Shown here: positions 22,187-34,400 of the stretch, piece by piece
How the letters are laid out: each line of letters opens with the position of its first letter
How positions within the stretch are numbered: the first letter of the stretch is position 1
NCBI GenBank assembly: GCA_036874045.1
Contig: CM072345.1
Coordinates: forward strand, 7,961,501-8,025,500
Source: Cymodocea nodosa
Taxonomy: Eukaryota > Streptophyta > Magnoliopsida > Alismatales > Cymodoceaceae
Direction of reading: 5' to 3'
DNA length: 64,000 nt
The notes under the pieces: model-generated
What the model saw: only the letters and a program-made list of their open reading frames with translations
Database searches by the model: none
Told to the model about the DNA's origin: nothing
Program-made: the position numbers and the translations under genes

Positions 22187-25100
22187 TTAAAGATCCGAAG
22201 TTGGCACCTCTGCACGGAAAAAAAAAAAAAGTTAAAGCAAACGCCTGGCGGTAGCAGTGTAGAAATGCCACAGATCTAATCTTTCTGGACCTTCAAACAA
22301 AATACAGCATGGAGTTTTTAAACAACTACAAATGGCTTAGTGGCTTACCTCCTTCAGGGTAGATCGAATTGTAGTGTACTTCGGCCCAAAAACTCAAAAA
22401 TATTACTGCAAAAAATGCAGCAGTATTAGCAATTAATACGGATTACAAGGATTGTTGCAATGACTGCTGGTGATGGTAATTGATGGTTAGTAAGGTCAAG
22501 ATGAGGGGAAAAAAAAACACTAAAATCATCTCACTTTGTCCCTAGGAACGAAATGAAAAAGGAAACAAAAGCCGTTAAAAAATTATTTGTAAGCCTTTGG
22601 AAAGGCAAGTGTTTATATACATAATAGATTAGGGAAAGCCCACTCTCATATCCCTATTCTAACATCATTACCTACTGAAGTTGAGGAAGCATCAAATGAT
22701 AACGAGAAGACATCCAAGCCACAAATCCTACAGAGAAAACTGCTTTTGCTAGCCCCAGGTGGGGGAAACGACCTTATTACCTAAATGAAAGGTAATTTAT
22801 TGATATAATAACCACACAAAGAATAGCAAAAAAGTACCACTTTCAGTCCAAAGAGTGTATAGCAAATTGGAGAAGTCTTCCTCCACTTTTGGGGAGAATA
22901 AAATGGAAATTTGTTTGACCAAAGAAGATTGAATTATGGGAAAGTGGATAGAACCCCAGATCCAAAAAAAGAACATCTATAAACAAAGAAAACATAAGAA
23001 AAAACTATTACTAGAATAGCATCAACACAAAACTGAGGGGCAAACAACAATCAAAGTGCTATTAATTAGGCTACTGCAAGGATATAAATATTTCATAAAG
23101 AAAATGTCGGATAAATTAGTTAGCAATAACCATAGTATGAAATTGGCTTCATTTCCTCTTGCCATGAGAACAGCAAATACGTTTTGTTCATAGTAAGTTA
23201 ATTTTAAACTAATAAACTCCAGGGAAACACTAATCATAGACGAGATGCTGACAAGGAGGTCAAACAATCAGAAAAAGAAACACTTGGAGCCTAAAGAAAA
23301 TAAAAATATGCAAGCATATGCTATATTTGCCAGATTGACAATTTCAAATAATAGAATAATAAACATACAAAACCATCTCACAGTAGGACACGTACCTCGT
23401 TTTGACTTCTGAAGGTTGGGCATGATCTCAATATAACATGTATCTTTGAATGATGTTATTACAAATATTTTGACACCATACTGCAGCATGAACAACAAGC
23501 ACAAAAATCAATCTTACGTGCGCAAGCTTATCATCAATCAATGTTACGCAGGTTGAAATGACCAGTTTCGTAGTTTTGTATCAAATAATAGAAATGAGAT
23601 TGTAGACCATTTACTTGCATTTTAGATTTTTTCCCATTTGTTGTTGTAATGGGGTCTACTGAGAAAGAAAACCCAGCTCACATGAGGGTTTCTCTTGAAA
23701 AACCAATAAAGTATCATCCACGTATCATATTATATCTTTGAAGAACAAATGGACAAATAAACTGCAAAAAATAAAGCAGAAACTCAGTGCACGAGACTCT
23801 CACTTATGAAGAGTTTGTGAAAGATTCAACTGTATATGTTCTTAATACAAAAAATGAAAAGCTTGCTTCTTAAAATTTAAACCCAACCTCATTAACGTTG
23901 AAACAATGTTTTCCCTAAAAAATGCAAATCAATGGACCTTATTTAATAAAGAAATGACCTTATTTGTGCTTCTTCAATATTTTTATCGATATAACCGGCT
24001 AACCTCCTTTTTTTCCATTTCTTCCACAGACAATGTCATTCCCATCAAGTTTTGATGGGGTTCATTCCAATCAAGTTGATATGAAATTTGAAACCCAGTT
24101 CATACCCCTAAATTCATACGACATTTCCAAAAGAAAAAAGGAGCGAACAGAATAAAGAATGAAACAAAACATATCAAGAGAAATGAAGAGCATACCGAAT
24201 CTGCAGCAGCCTGCAACGTAACATGGTCCCCCCATTCTCCATTACTGTTAAGGATATGCATAGTTCAAAACTCCATAACAGTACTAATGATGAATAAGAT
24301 GTACCAGAATAAACAAGAATATCGTGCCTGGATAATTTGTTCAAGTAATCATTGTAAGCCATTGGCACATACCCGTCGTAAATTTCAGGATGGCACTTCA
24401 GCTGAAAATACAAGAAAGAAATATATCACTTGGTTATAGCCTCATAAAAATTTTAAAATCAATAAAACATGATGTTAATAGGGCGCACAGGTAAAAGAGA
24501 TTAACATGTCATTAAAGCAGTTACATATACCTGGTGAACAATCTGCTCTCTCACAAATTTGTGGTGCTCAACTGTGCGATAAATTTGATCAGATAACGCA
24601 CGGAACTGTATACAAGTGAAAGATAATTAATACAATTGTGAACACATAATACAATTATCACTGTTAAAGATAAAAAATGAGCCTCATCTGTTATTTCTAA
24701 ATAGTTAATTAAATTGCACATGTTCATAATACAATTCTGAACGCTATGAAGTATATTGGAGAAACAAAAGATGTGCATAAAATATTTAATAGTTTTGGAA
24801 AATACTAAAATCTAAAAAATGTTATATGAAAGATATACATTAAAATTAATGACCAATTATTTAGATAGGAACAGGACCCACTATTTAGACGTTTATTGCA
24901 GTTTCCATGGTCCAGCAATGATAGGACTTTCACAAATATAGAATGAAAGTACTGCATAAATTTCAATTTTTCGCATGTTAGATGTTCAAAGCTGAAGGCT
25001 TAAACATTATTTTATAAATTCGCATTGTAGCTTTAGGAGAAGCTACTAAAGTTTTAAATCTATGGAGCACATGCATCAACAAAATTGTGAGGCATTTTTA

Positions 25101-26837
25101 TAAATACATCAATAAAGTAAAAGCCTGTCTAAACTGTAAGTTACTTCAATATGTACTCAAAACTTTCATGCCTAGAATAAAAGTCCAAATTCTACAAAAT
25201 CTCCATGAAAACAAGTTGCATGATTCAGGATGGTTCAAAAAAATAGTTATCTTAGAGTGGAAAATTACTAGCCTGACAGTTACCATCCCCTTGAACCTTG
25301 AGCTCAACCAAATTGTACAAGCGCAACCTGAACCCAAGAAGAAACTTGCTTTGCATTACATATAGCAGAAAAGCAAATCAAGTGCAATTAGGGCCATCAG
25401 CACATACATGTTGAAGGAAAAACAACTCATTTAGCCAAACATAGTTGATATGCCATGGCTACTTCATATCACTAGCAATATAGATAATATGATGTTTCCA
25501 GTGGTCGTAGGAATCCTAATATTTGTGCTGGCATGACATCAACTATTACACTGTTACTGCACAAATGACGACGATGCTAGCAAAAATGACACGATAGGAG
25601 GCACATTAACTCATTTCTTGAAAGGTGGTCCCATTGACTTTAACATAGTCTTATATGTACACTGGGAACAGATTATTTTATAAAATTTCACAAAGAAAAT
25701 GTGTTGATGTAAAACTCAAGTAACATAAATATCCTACCATTCATATACATTGACAAACAAGAATTCAGATGTAAGGTCTATTTGATACTAAAGCTCTGTG
25801 GTAGTACCTCATCCTGACTAGAATATACATGAAATATAACAAAAAGGTGGCACTTTTTCACAACAAGGCTAACAAAAACTAGAAATAACAATTCACAACA
25901 ACAAGAGGATTATTTTGAACATTACCTATCAAGAAGCCTTTCATGATCAGAAGTGGCTGCATCAGTAGAAGGGATCTCTCCGTTAGTCCTTGGAATATGC
26001 TGTACAACAAATCCATTTAACGATTAAAGAAAGAACACTTTTTGTCAAAAGCAACGATTGTTTGGGACCAGATAGAGCACCCTGCTCCAACCCTTCAAAT
26101 CTCCAACGCATATTTAAAGGTCTAAATAGAAGCTTCTATTCAATTTCTTATTGACTTCTACAAGTCTAAAAATTTGCACTGTCAATAGATTTTGTAAAAT
26201 ATTGATTATAAACTTGCTTGTATGAAGAAATAGCTGGATTAAGGTTGGTCAAAGACTCAAATTTGATGTTTTGATCATTTTGAAGCTCAAAAATTTATTT
26301 ACTTTCCTTATGATCAAATATACTTGAAGTACAACTCACAATATAATACACTAGACGTAAGCAACAAAATAAGGTTCATTTTTCATTTGGCATGACTTTA
26401 TATGCCATGAAACCAAGAGGAGCTGTTCGCCTACAATGATGCAAGTGGGCATTCCTTGAGTTTCATTTGGTACAAAATATCAAAACAGTTCGCATAAACC
26501 CGTTTTAGATAAAATCCAGTAGGATAAAGAAACACCAACATAAAGATGTACATTCCCCCATTTGTGTAAAAAATCATTGTACTCTTTTTTCCTTAATATA
26601 TAAAAGAGTAGAAACCTTTAAAGTTTAAACATCTTTGTGTAATTCATAATTGTAAGAAGAAAGAGGTATTTGAGTTATCAAAATAGCAAAATAACTTACA
26701 GGAATCGGAACCATTTGATTCAGTCTCTTGCCCACTTTGCTGTCCAGAGCAGACAAATCATCAGTCAGCTCTGGGGACGAATCTTTCCCATCAGATTGCT
26801 CCTCTCCAGGGATTGAGCAAGAGGAAGAAGATTCCAT
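22187..26837 (-). CDS. OTU-family cysteine deubiquitinase (plant OTU9/10/11 type)
   Basis: Exons on the minus strand: 26869-26700 (coding from ATG at 26837), 25999-25926, 25327-25273, 24605-24531, 24401-24328, 24244-24196, 23480-23396, 22405-22349 and 22209-22187. All join in frame. The OTU domain is intact: the catalytic loop V-Q-G-D-G-N-C-Q with Asp and the nucleophile Cys, then F-R-A-L-S-D-Q, G-E-W-G-D-H-V-T-L-Q-A-A-A, and W-A-E-V-H-Y-N-S-I-Y with the catalytic His. Family members cleave ubiquitin chains. An acidic/Ser-rich linker precedes the domain. Two introns have GC donors (after 25273 and after 24328); the other donors are GT. The normal start probably lay in the upstream exon at 27039-27352, which is broken here, so ATG 26837 is the first usable start. 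The stop (22187-22189) falls just before a K-K-K-R reading. Confidence 0.9.
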
Positions 26838-27038
26838 TTTCTCTGCCTCTTTCTGGAGACCGTCACTCCCTAATATCATAAATAATTTATACAGCAGATT
26901 TGAAATCAGCAAGATCAACTAGCAAATTTGGAAAAAAAGCATGCACGCATTAATTCTCCAACTTATTATAGAATAATATACATAATTTCTGAGTGAAACA
27001 GATTAGATCATGCATGTGCTTCATATTTATTAATATAC

Positions 27039-27352
27039 CATTTGTTTCGAAAATTATTAATGTTCCATAATTATAATTTCTAAGCAATGAACCAAGCCAA
27101 TCTTGTGCAAGAACAGATGCTTATGAGTTATCCCCATCAGCATATGATGGACAGGATGCTTCTGCAACAGCAAGTTGTTGAAATTCTTCTTGAAGAGCAT
27201 ATGCAGTAATATTATCATTCTCTACCATAGTTATCATTATAATGATAGGTATAGTTCTGAACAGTACATTCACAATGTCCAGGACTTCGAAATGGGTAGA
27301 AAGTTAGGATATTGAGATCCCAACGAATTATATCAGGATCTTGCTCATGCAT
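27039..27352 (-). pseudogene. Broken N-terminal coding exon of the OTU gene
   Basis: Begins M-H-E-Q-D-P-D-I-I-R-W, like the N-terminus of OTU9-type proteins, and its 3' end (donor after 27039, phase 1) fits the next exon. The frame shifts near 27222-27230: the opening frame hits TGA at 27215-27217, while the conserved reading resumes one base over (M-V-E-N-D, then A-L-Q-E-E). That second frame has TAA at 27121-27123, before S-V-L-A-Q-D-W. With two lesions, this exon cannot contribute a continuous N-terminus. It may now be 5' UTR or be skipped. Confidence 0.7.
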
Positions 27353-28259
27353 TATAAACATTAGTTCAATAGTACTTGTAAGTACACAAAAAACCTGCTA
27401 AAATTACAAGATTCAGGCTCAGATGGATAGATAATTGCCACAGGTCAGAACCAAAAGGAAACAAAATGTTAATAAAAAACTCTCATCATTTAAAACAAAA
27501 TCTTTACAAACATAAAAGGTATCTTGTGCAGTCTTTTTGAAATATTTACAAGCATATTCACGGATCCATGAAGAAAGGACATGAGAAGGTGGATACCTTC
27601 AGAAAGGACCTTAAAAAAGGGTAACCCAGTACACATTTCCATTGATGTGGAATCTAAAGAGGATCCAATTATATGTATTCTTACCTACATAAACAGAGTT
27701 GTTTCATAGGATTCGAATATGTTACCTCCCGGTCACAATGAACTAAGCCTACTGTAGCACCATAGGTCACCTTTAGAAAAAAATTCATATGCTAAAATCG
27801 GTGCACTACCGTGCATAAGTTCTTTCAAACACAAAAAAAAGAGAATGGATAATCAAAGACAGTGATTCACTTCATCGGTGGAAAGTCAAAGTATCGACTT
27901 AACAGAACGATAACTTTAGAACGAAAATTCCATCTGCACTTTCAAAGTGATTTATATGAATTTCAATACTTACTCCTGCTATTTCCTTAAAAAAAAAAAA
28001 AACACGAGAATACCAAACGGTAGCAGCAATTCCTATGTTTCAGGCAACACCTACTCGATCACAACTACCGTGAATTGCCACCTTTAGAAAAAAACTAAAC
28101 AAACCGTATAGTTTCAAAAGATCGATCCTTTAACCAAGAAATAAAAAACGCAATCGAAGTGAAGTAGGAGCTGAAACCAACGGATCCAGCACCTCACGTC
28201 TGCCATATATTCCACCAAAGTATTCAAATCCATGAAACCATAGACAGAATAGAAGAAAC

Positions 28260-28560
28260 TTCAAAATTGCTTAAGAACAACGATGATGACACCTTGTCTA
28301 TTTTGACTCTACCGCCTTCCCTCCTTCACCACTTCGCCGGAAGAATAGAAGGCAAAAGGAAACCTCCCGCTTACTGCCGCCAAACAAAAGCAATCGAACA
28401 CCGATTCCTGTCGAGAAGAAGCACACAACAATCGTATCGGACACGCGCTTCAATGTTTGGCTTGGAGACGCCACGACGGAGGTGAAGAGGAAGGAGACGT
28501 CACGGCACGGGAGTGGAGCCGCGGAAGGAAAGGCAGATGAGTGGCCACCAAGAAATGGTC
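28260..28560 (-). promoter_or_regulatory. Probable 5' UTR/promoter region of the OTU gene
   Basis: A GC-rich block upstream of the OTU coding exons, bordered by AT-rich DNA on its far side. This is typical of a first non-coding exon and core promoter. A plus-strand ORF here (28267-28485) has no recognisable domain. Confidence 0.4.
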
Positions 28561-28599
28561 GGAAGAGTTCAAATTGGCCGAGCGATTAAAAAACCGAAA

Positions 28600-30540
28600 A
28601 AAAAAAAAGTTTTTTTCAAATATTACGATTTATTTTTAATTTTATTTATTAATGATATAATTTATTTTTATTTATCAACATTATGAATCATACAATTTAC
28701 TTCTACTCGTACGTGTATTTTATCTTATCATTTTCAATCATGTCCCTAACTTCTTTATAAACTTACCAACATTATTTCAAAACAATTATTTTTTACTCCT
28801 TCTGCATATTATTTGTTAATTTCGAACATCTATAACAAAGAATAATATCTTCGTTAAAGTAAATTCACGCACATACATTTATAGATGTCAAATAAAAAAG
28901 ATGATATTTTTAAGAAAAGAGCATTAGGATAGTCTTATATCTACAATATATGGTTAAATATATGATAAATATCTTAACTCGATATTAATTAAATTTAAGT
29001 TTGAAATTTCACATGATATCAGAACAAACGTTTACGTGCTTCTCCACTCGATTTAAAATACAGAGATAGTTGTAGTTATAAGATAAAATACTGAAATAAT
29101 ATTAGGAGTATCAAACCTCAACATTTTGAACAAACCGTAAAAGCAAAGCATGCATGGAATGCCCAGGTTGATAACTTTTAATCAACTCAATCGCCTTGGA
29201 ACCAACAACATACTCCCTGTTTACAGGGATGGACCAATCATGTTGATTGCCTTGACATGTAAGCATTAAAATAAAATTTGAAATTTTTGTTCCAAAAAGG
29301 TGAGCTGACGAAGATAACGATAGGGACTAGAAGGTGGTCTGATTTCAAAACTCTTACTTGATATGTTTTTGCAATTTACATCTTCTTTTTTATTGGCAAC
29401 CGTTATTATTTTATAGTAGTTGTAAAAACTTTATTCCAATTTTCACAGTTGAAGTTGATTGATTTTTTTCTTTTTTAATGAATCTCAAATCTTTATTTTT
29501 TCCGCAAGTTATAAAACTTGATTAAAAATATGATGGAATACACGATCTCTCTTATTCTGAAGTTGATCGGTTGCCGTCCGTTTGCCTTAATGATGGAATA
29601 CAAATCAAATAGTTTTTCTTTGTCAGTATCTAAAAAAATATTGTATATTTCAATTGCTAAAAAAAAAAAGTAGAACATGTGGTCTAATTGAAGAATGAAA
29701 AATTATCAATCACTAGAGTTAACCTTTAGGTTCAATCATTCTCTATTGGGTAAATTGTGGACTTTCAAAGTTGTGAGGTATATTAATTTTTTCTTTCAAC
29801 TATACTTTAGTTACTTGTGTGATGGATATTAAATTAAGCTTCCCATCTTTTTATATGAAAAAAAAAAAAGTGATCTGGCTCTACTGCAAACCATAATTTT
29901 TGGTTTTGAGTTTTGACCTATTATTCTGACTTAACCAATTATAATAAAATCCAATACACTTAATTGATTAGTATAATGATATTTATAATTTATTTATTAG
30001 TAAAAAAATTTCAAATAGAAATTAGTAACGTCTTTTATAGTTTTTTTCTAGTTATTTTAATTTAAAATTTAATCGTTAAAAACGTAAAAGAAAACACCAT
30101 CCTTATTGGAAGAAAAAATTTAATTTCTTTTTTGCAAACAGATCCTTCGTATTATCAAATATTCTTTTTTTCTAACTTTCAAGCGGTTAAATCGGTTAGC
30201 ATCGTATATTACATGCTTTTCATTGGGCTCAAATATTAATGTCCTTTTTTTATTACTTTCAAAAAAAATATTTGGATAGATAGAGGAATGAAAATAAAGG
30301 AAATTTTAGTGGGACGGGAATTTTTAAAATAAAACATTGGAAAACGTAAAAATAATAAGACAGATAATTTGAAATTCATATAAAGTAAAAAGAAATAAAT
30401 AAAGTCATATCGGCATCAAACATAAATGATAAGTTGGTGTTTACGTCATGGCAGAGAAAACACCAAAGATGAATACAAAAATAATACATGGAATATGTTA
30501 TATAAAATATACAACAAATATTCTATATAAATCATACATT
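28600..30540. other. AT-rich intergenic DNA
   Basis: Between the OTU promoter and the kinase 3' flank. Homopolymer-rich. No coding homology or defined repeat ends were seen. Confidence 0.45.
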
Positions 30541-30544
30541 TTTT

Positions 30545-30745
30545 TCTTTTTTTTTAATAATCCTCCCATGTAAGATCAACTACATGTATCCTTTTATTCA
30601 CGTATTTCTATCTATCATCAAATATTTCGTTAAATTACATAATCTTTTATAGAAATTAATAATACATGTTTTCTCTTTTATATTTTTTCTTACCTCCAAT
30701 CTTTATCTCCAAGTTTATAATTGTCTGGATTAGTTATAGAAAAAA
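30545..30745 (-). mobile_element. 3' end remnant of an RTE-type LINE
   Basis: Minus-strand sequence resembles the 3' terminal part of the RTE LINE at 58870-61680: the CATGTA-AGTTGATC-type end, the block reading A-T-x-G-A-T-A-G-A-T-A-G-A-A-A-T-A, and the same order. Only a short remnant. Confidence 0.5.
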
Positions 30746-30769
30746 TAACTAAAGAATTCAAAGAAAAAT

Positions 30770-31060
30770 GCCCCAAGGACACTAGACCATAAAACATATA
30801 ATTATACGTAAAAAATTAATGTAGGAAAGATGTTTATATTTAAATGGATGGATGATAATACTATAAGAGAAAGTTAAAAAATAATTTTGTTCAAAATAAA
30901 ACAGGAGAAAATCAACCTAAAATATTTTAGTTATATCCTTAAAAGGTCAAAGAATGTACCAATCAAGAAGAAGTAGATTTATTAACGTAGAGAAAACCAT
31001 AAAACTACTTGATTAAGAATTACAAGAAAAGATTTAAATTTATATAATTTAATAAAAAAA
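30770..31060 (+). mobile_element. 3' part of an RTE-type LINE, opposite orientation
   Basis: Plus-strand reading with stops shows M-L-R-W-M, an R-R-x-K-N-V-P-like stretch and F-I-N-V-E-R, in the order found at the C-terminus of RTE reverse transcriptases (compare 56600-57020). Truncated at both ends. Confidence 0.5.
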
Positions 31061-31478
31061 AATTAACTATAAATAAAAATACATGAGACAAAAGGACTTA
31101 GGTGAACAGCCCACCCCACCTCACATAATAGAAATATCACACATTGTTATTATACATACCTACCTTCACAGAGAGAAGCAAATGAAGATGCACAGAATGG
31201 AAACTCCACAACTGAAATCAAAATTACATATTTTCCATTTGTATACCACATTACCACTCCTCTAACTACATCAAAAAGAGAATCTACACAGGCTTGTTCC
31301 AGATTCGCTTGGAATAAATCTGAGACACACAAGGAACGAAAGATTCCATCACTAACTACGTTTAGTCACATCTGCAAAAGCGATTTTATGCTGGCTAGAG
31401 TTATACCATCCTGACGATGATAACTCATGTCTAGTGCAAGTTTCAACTTGTATGTCCCGTCCCGATCACCTTTGGTTT

Positions 31479-34400
31479 TCAGAGACGCCACGCAAACCAT
31501 CCTACCTTCGCTTTTAGTTGGCTTACTCTCCTTCTCAAGCTGAGTCTTCTCCTCTTTCCTTCATTTGTCAAACCCTCTTTCATACTTTCCCTCGTATCTT
31601 CCACCAACCTTGTTGAAGGATAAGCCAGTAACGGATGTTGAGGAGGAGGACCAGTGGCATCTGCAGCGTCAACTATCATATGAACCATCTCCAATACTTC
31701 ACTCATCTTCGGCCGAGACTTCGGCCGTCTCAAGAGACATTTGTTTGCGATTGCGCTAAGTTTTATGGCAGATTTTATGGAATGCTGTCCATCAAGACGT
31801 GGATCCAGAATCAAGCGGAATCTCTTTGGGTCGGAAATGTAGGGCTTAATCCATTCCAGCAGTTTTTGTTCTCCCTTTGGCCGGTTGCAATCTATTGGTG
31901 GGCAACCAGTTATCAGCTCATAAAGCACTACTCCATAGCTCCAGACATCACTTTTAGCATTGAGGCGCCCGGTTCGCATATATTCTGGGGCAAGGTATCC
32001 GAGTGTTCCTACCACCTGTTTTAGAGGGAAAATGATTTATTGATTGAAATAGACATGCCTTTTTTCTACCATTCTCAAGTAGATACACTAAATTGCAAGT
32101 TGATGCGTGAAGGAAGATCAAAAAACCGGACATAGACCCTCAAAATAAATGCTCACACTTTCAGTTGTCATGTAAAATAGATATCACATAATAGCTATGT
32201 ATGTTTTACCTCCATTATTTCTTAAATAGCATTCAAATACATACATGATCACAAGTAACAGTAAAATATGAAGTGTGTAATATATTGATATGTATATTTC
32301 AGTAATATATACGATTATGTATGTCAATAATTATGTATATTTTAAATTTTTTCCAAGGAAAAATCCTTTAAAAACCTAACTACAAGATGGATCCTCGTTG
32401 GATCCATTACTTAGATCCAATAATCGTCCAAAACTAAATGCATGGAAGGCATGTCACAACTACGCGCCAAGCCAATACCTTAACAAGTCTAGGTCTCTTG
32501 TGGATATTTTAATAAATAAAGATTCGATTCAATTCTAATACCCATTTCTTGGAATTGGTGCAGTTTGAATTTTCCACATTTCATGCCTCTCATGACATGT
32601 TACATCAAACACCGTGCCCTCATAGGCTCATACTCCACAATAGAATAGGATTGTTAAATATAAAAATTGTCCTATCATTGATGTTAATGTTATTCTCATT
32701 ATCCAATTTGTGATCAAACGTTAAATGTTTTCCTCATGACCACCTATTTAATTGTTAAGTTAGTTGTTAAGACGCCCTTTAATGTACTCTTTGGAGATAT
32801 TCTTTTTCCTTGTTTGTCTTAATCAAACCCTTTTCATCTTCCACCGCAGGTTTTCAATTGTGTTTCTACGTTTAAGATCACTCACCTAGACTTGATAAGT
32901 ACACCATACCTTTATAGGTTATGCTAGGACTTGGGAAAGATGTCCTTGCTACCATCCTCCATAAAAATATACTTGATATTTACTTACATTTTCTGAGTTT
33001 GTCTTTGTCCTATTTTTCCTCTTTCACTAATTAAATCACCTGTCTCTGGCATCTTCCTCATCTAATTGATAGTTCTATTGATACTAGCACCACCAAATCA
33101 TTATTTGCTTTTGTTGTCTCACTAGCTGTAGGCCTACAATCATCATCTATTGGGAGGCCCTAACACCTCAATCCAAATGAAGACTTCTGTTACTGTAGAT
33201 TTGACACCTTTTGATCTACATATTCTCATTGCTCTCAATCAAATAAGTGTTATGTTAGCCTTTTTCTCCAAATTCTATTGCAAGGAACTACTTGGAGGCT
33301 TTAACCATTTGGGTGAGACACAAGATTTATAAGCACAGAATACATAGGAACTCATCCCTCGTCCACATAATTCTGCAGGAGTTGGTAGTCGTCAAGCCTT
33401 TATTATATCAAATGCAAACCAAATGACTTCATCAACAACAGCAAAACTCATCTAGTTAAAAGCTTGCATGTTGTGGCCTTGTTGCTACTACTAATGCAAC
33501 TACCATGATTCTTGTTATACCAAGTGTCTACTTCTATTTAGTTATTTTATTTTTGTGTTTTGGTTGCATTTGAGTTCGTTGTAAGTTGTGCATCTTGAAC
33601 GTTCCAGCTCGAGGATGAATACCACATTTGAAGTTGGATCCTTAATCAGAAAGTGAGAATAGATTTCACATTTGAAGTTGTGTATCTCGCTATGTAATCA
33701 CTATTTATAAAGGTTATCTAATACAAGTAATAACAGTTTCTCTTCTTTCCTCTCTCTCTCTCTATTCGCAGCATAAGATGAATAGCCATGTTCAGCACCA
33801 CTAGCAAAAATATGGAGAGGAATGAAATAAATATGTTCAGAATGGCAAGCGTAAAATCACCAACAAAAAAAAAATTTCTGTACATACATCTGTTGAAACA
33901 TGACTCAATCCTTCTGGAGGTCCATGCCTAGCCATCCCAAAATCAGACAATTTTGCATTCCATTCTTCATCCAAGAGAATATTTGAAGTTTTAAAATCTC
34001 GAAAAATAATCTGTCAAAGCAGCAATCATAATCAACTTGCAAATTCAAATTTCTACGAGCCACTAGGTCAGCTCAGGTAAACTTGCAGAAAAATAAACTG
34101 CACATCATATTTTTCAAGTTTTGCAACAGATCAAATTTACTTATAAATTGGAATAGAACTGCAGAAGAAAGACATGACTGTACTATTTAACTCCAGTACT
34201 CCATACACTAAATTACATTTGAGTGAAAATAAAATCACCTTTCAATTCCAATTATCTCTTCATTTTTATAAATGAAGCATAAAAAACAAGGAGGTCAAAT
34301 TAATTCCACATGCCATTTTGTTGGTGAGATGGATAAAGTGAACTTGTAGATTTTTGGGAACAATATATATCCTAAATCGGATTTCTTTAGGTCTATGAGT

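Noticed and set aside
26870-26918. Extra N-terminal residues in frame with OTU exon 26869-26700
   Set aside because: They translate the intron before the acceptor at 26870-26871; the exon fits the upstream donor in phase.
32380-33000. Possible Copia pol remnant in kinase intron 3
   Set aside because: Only weak, short resemblance; no motif in order, so not annotated separately.
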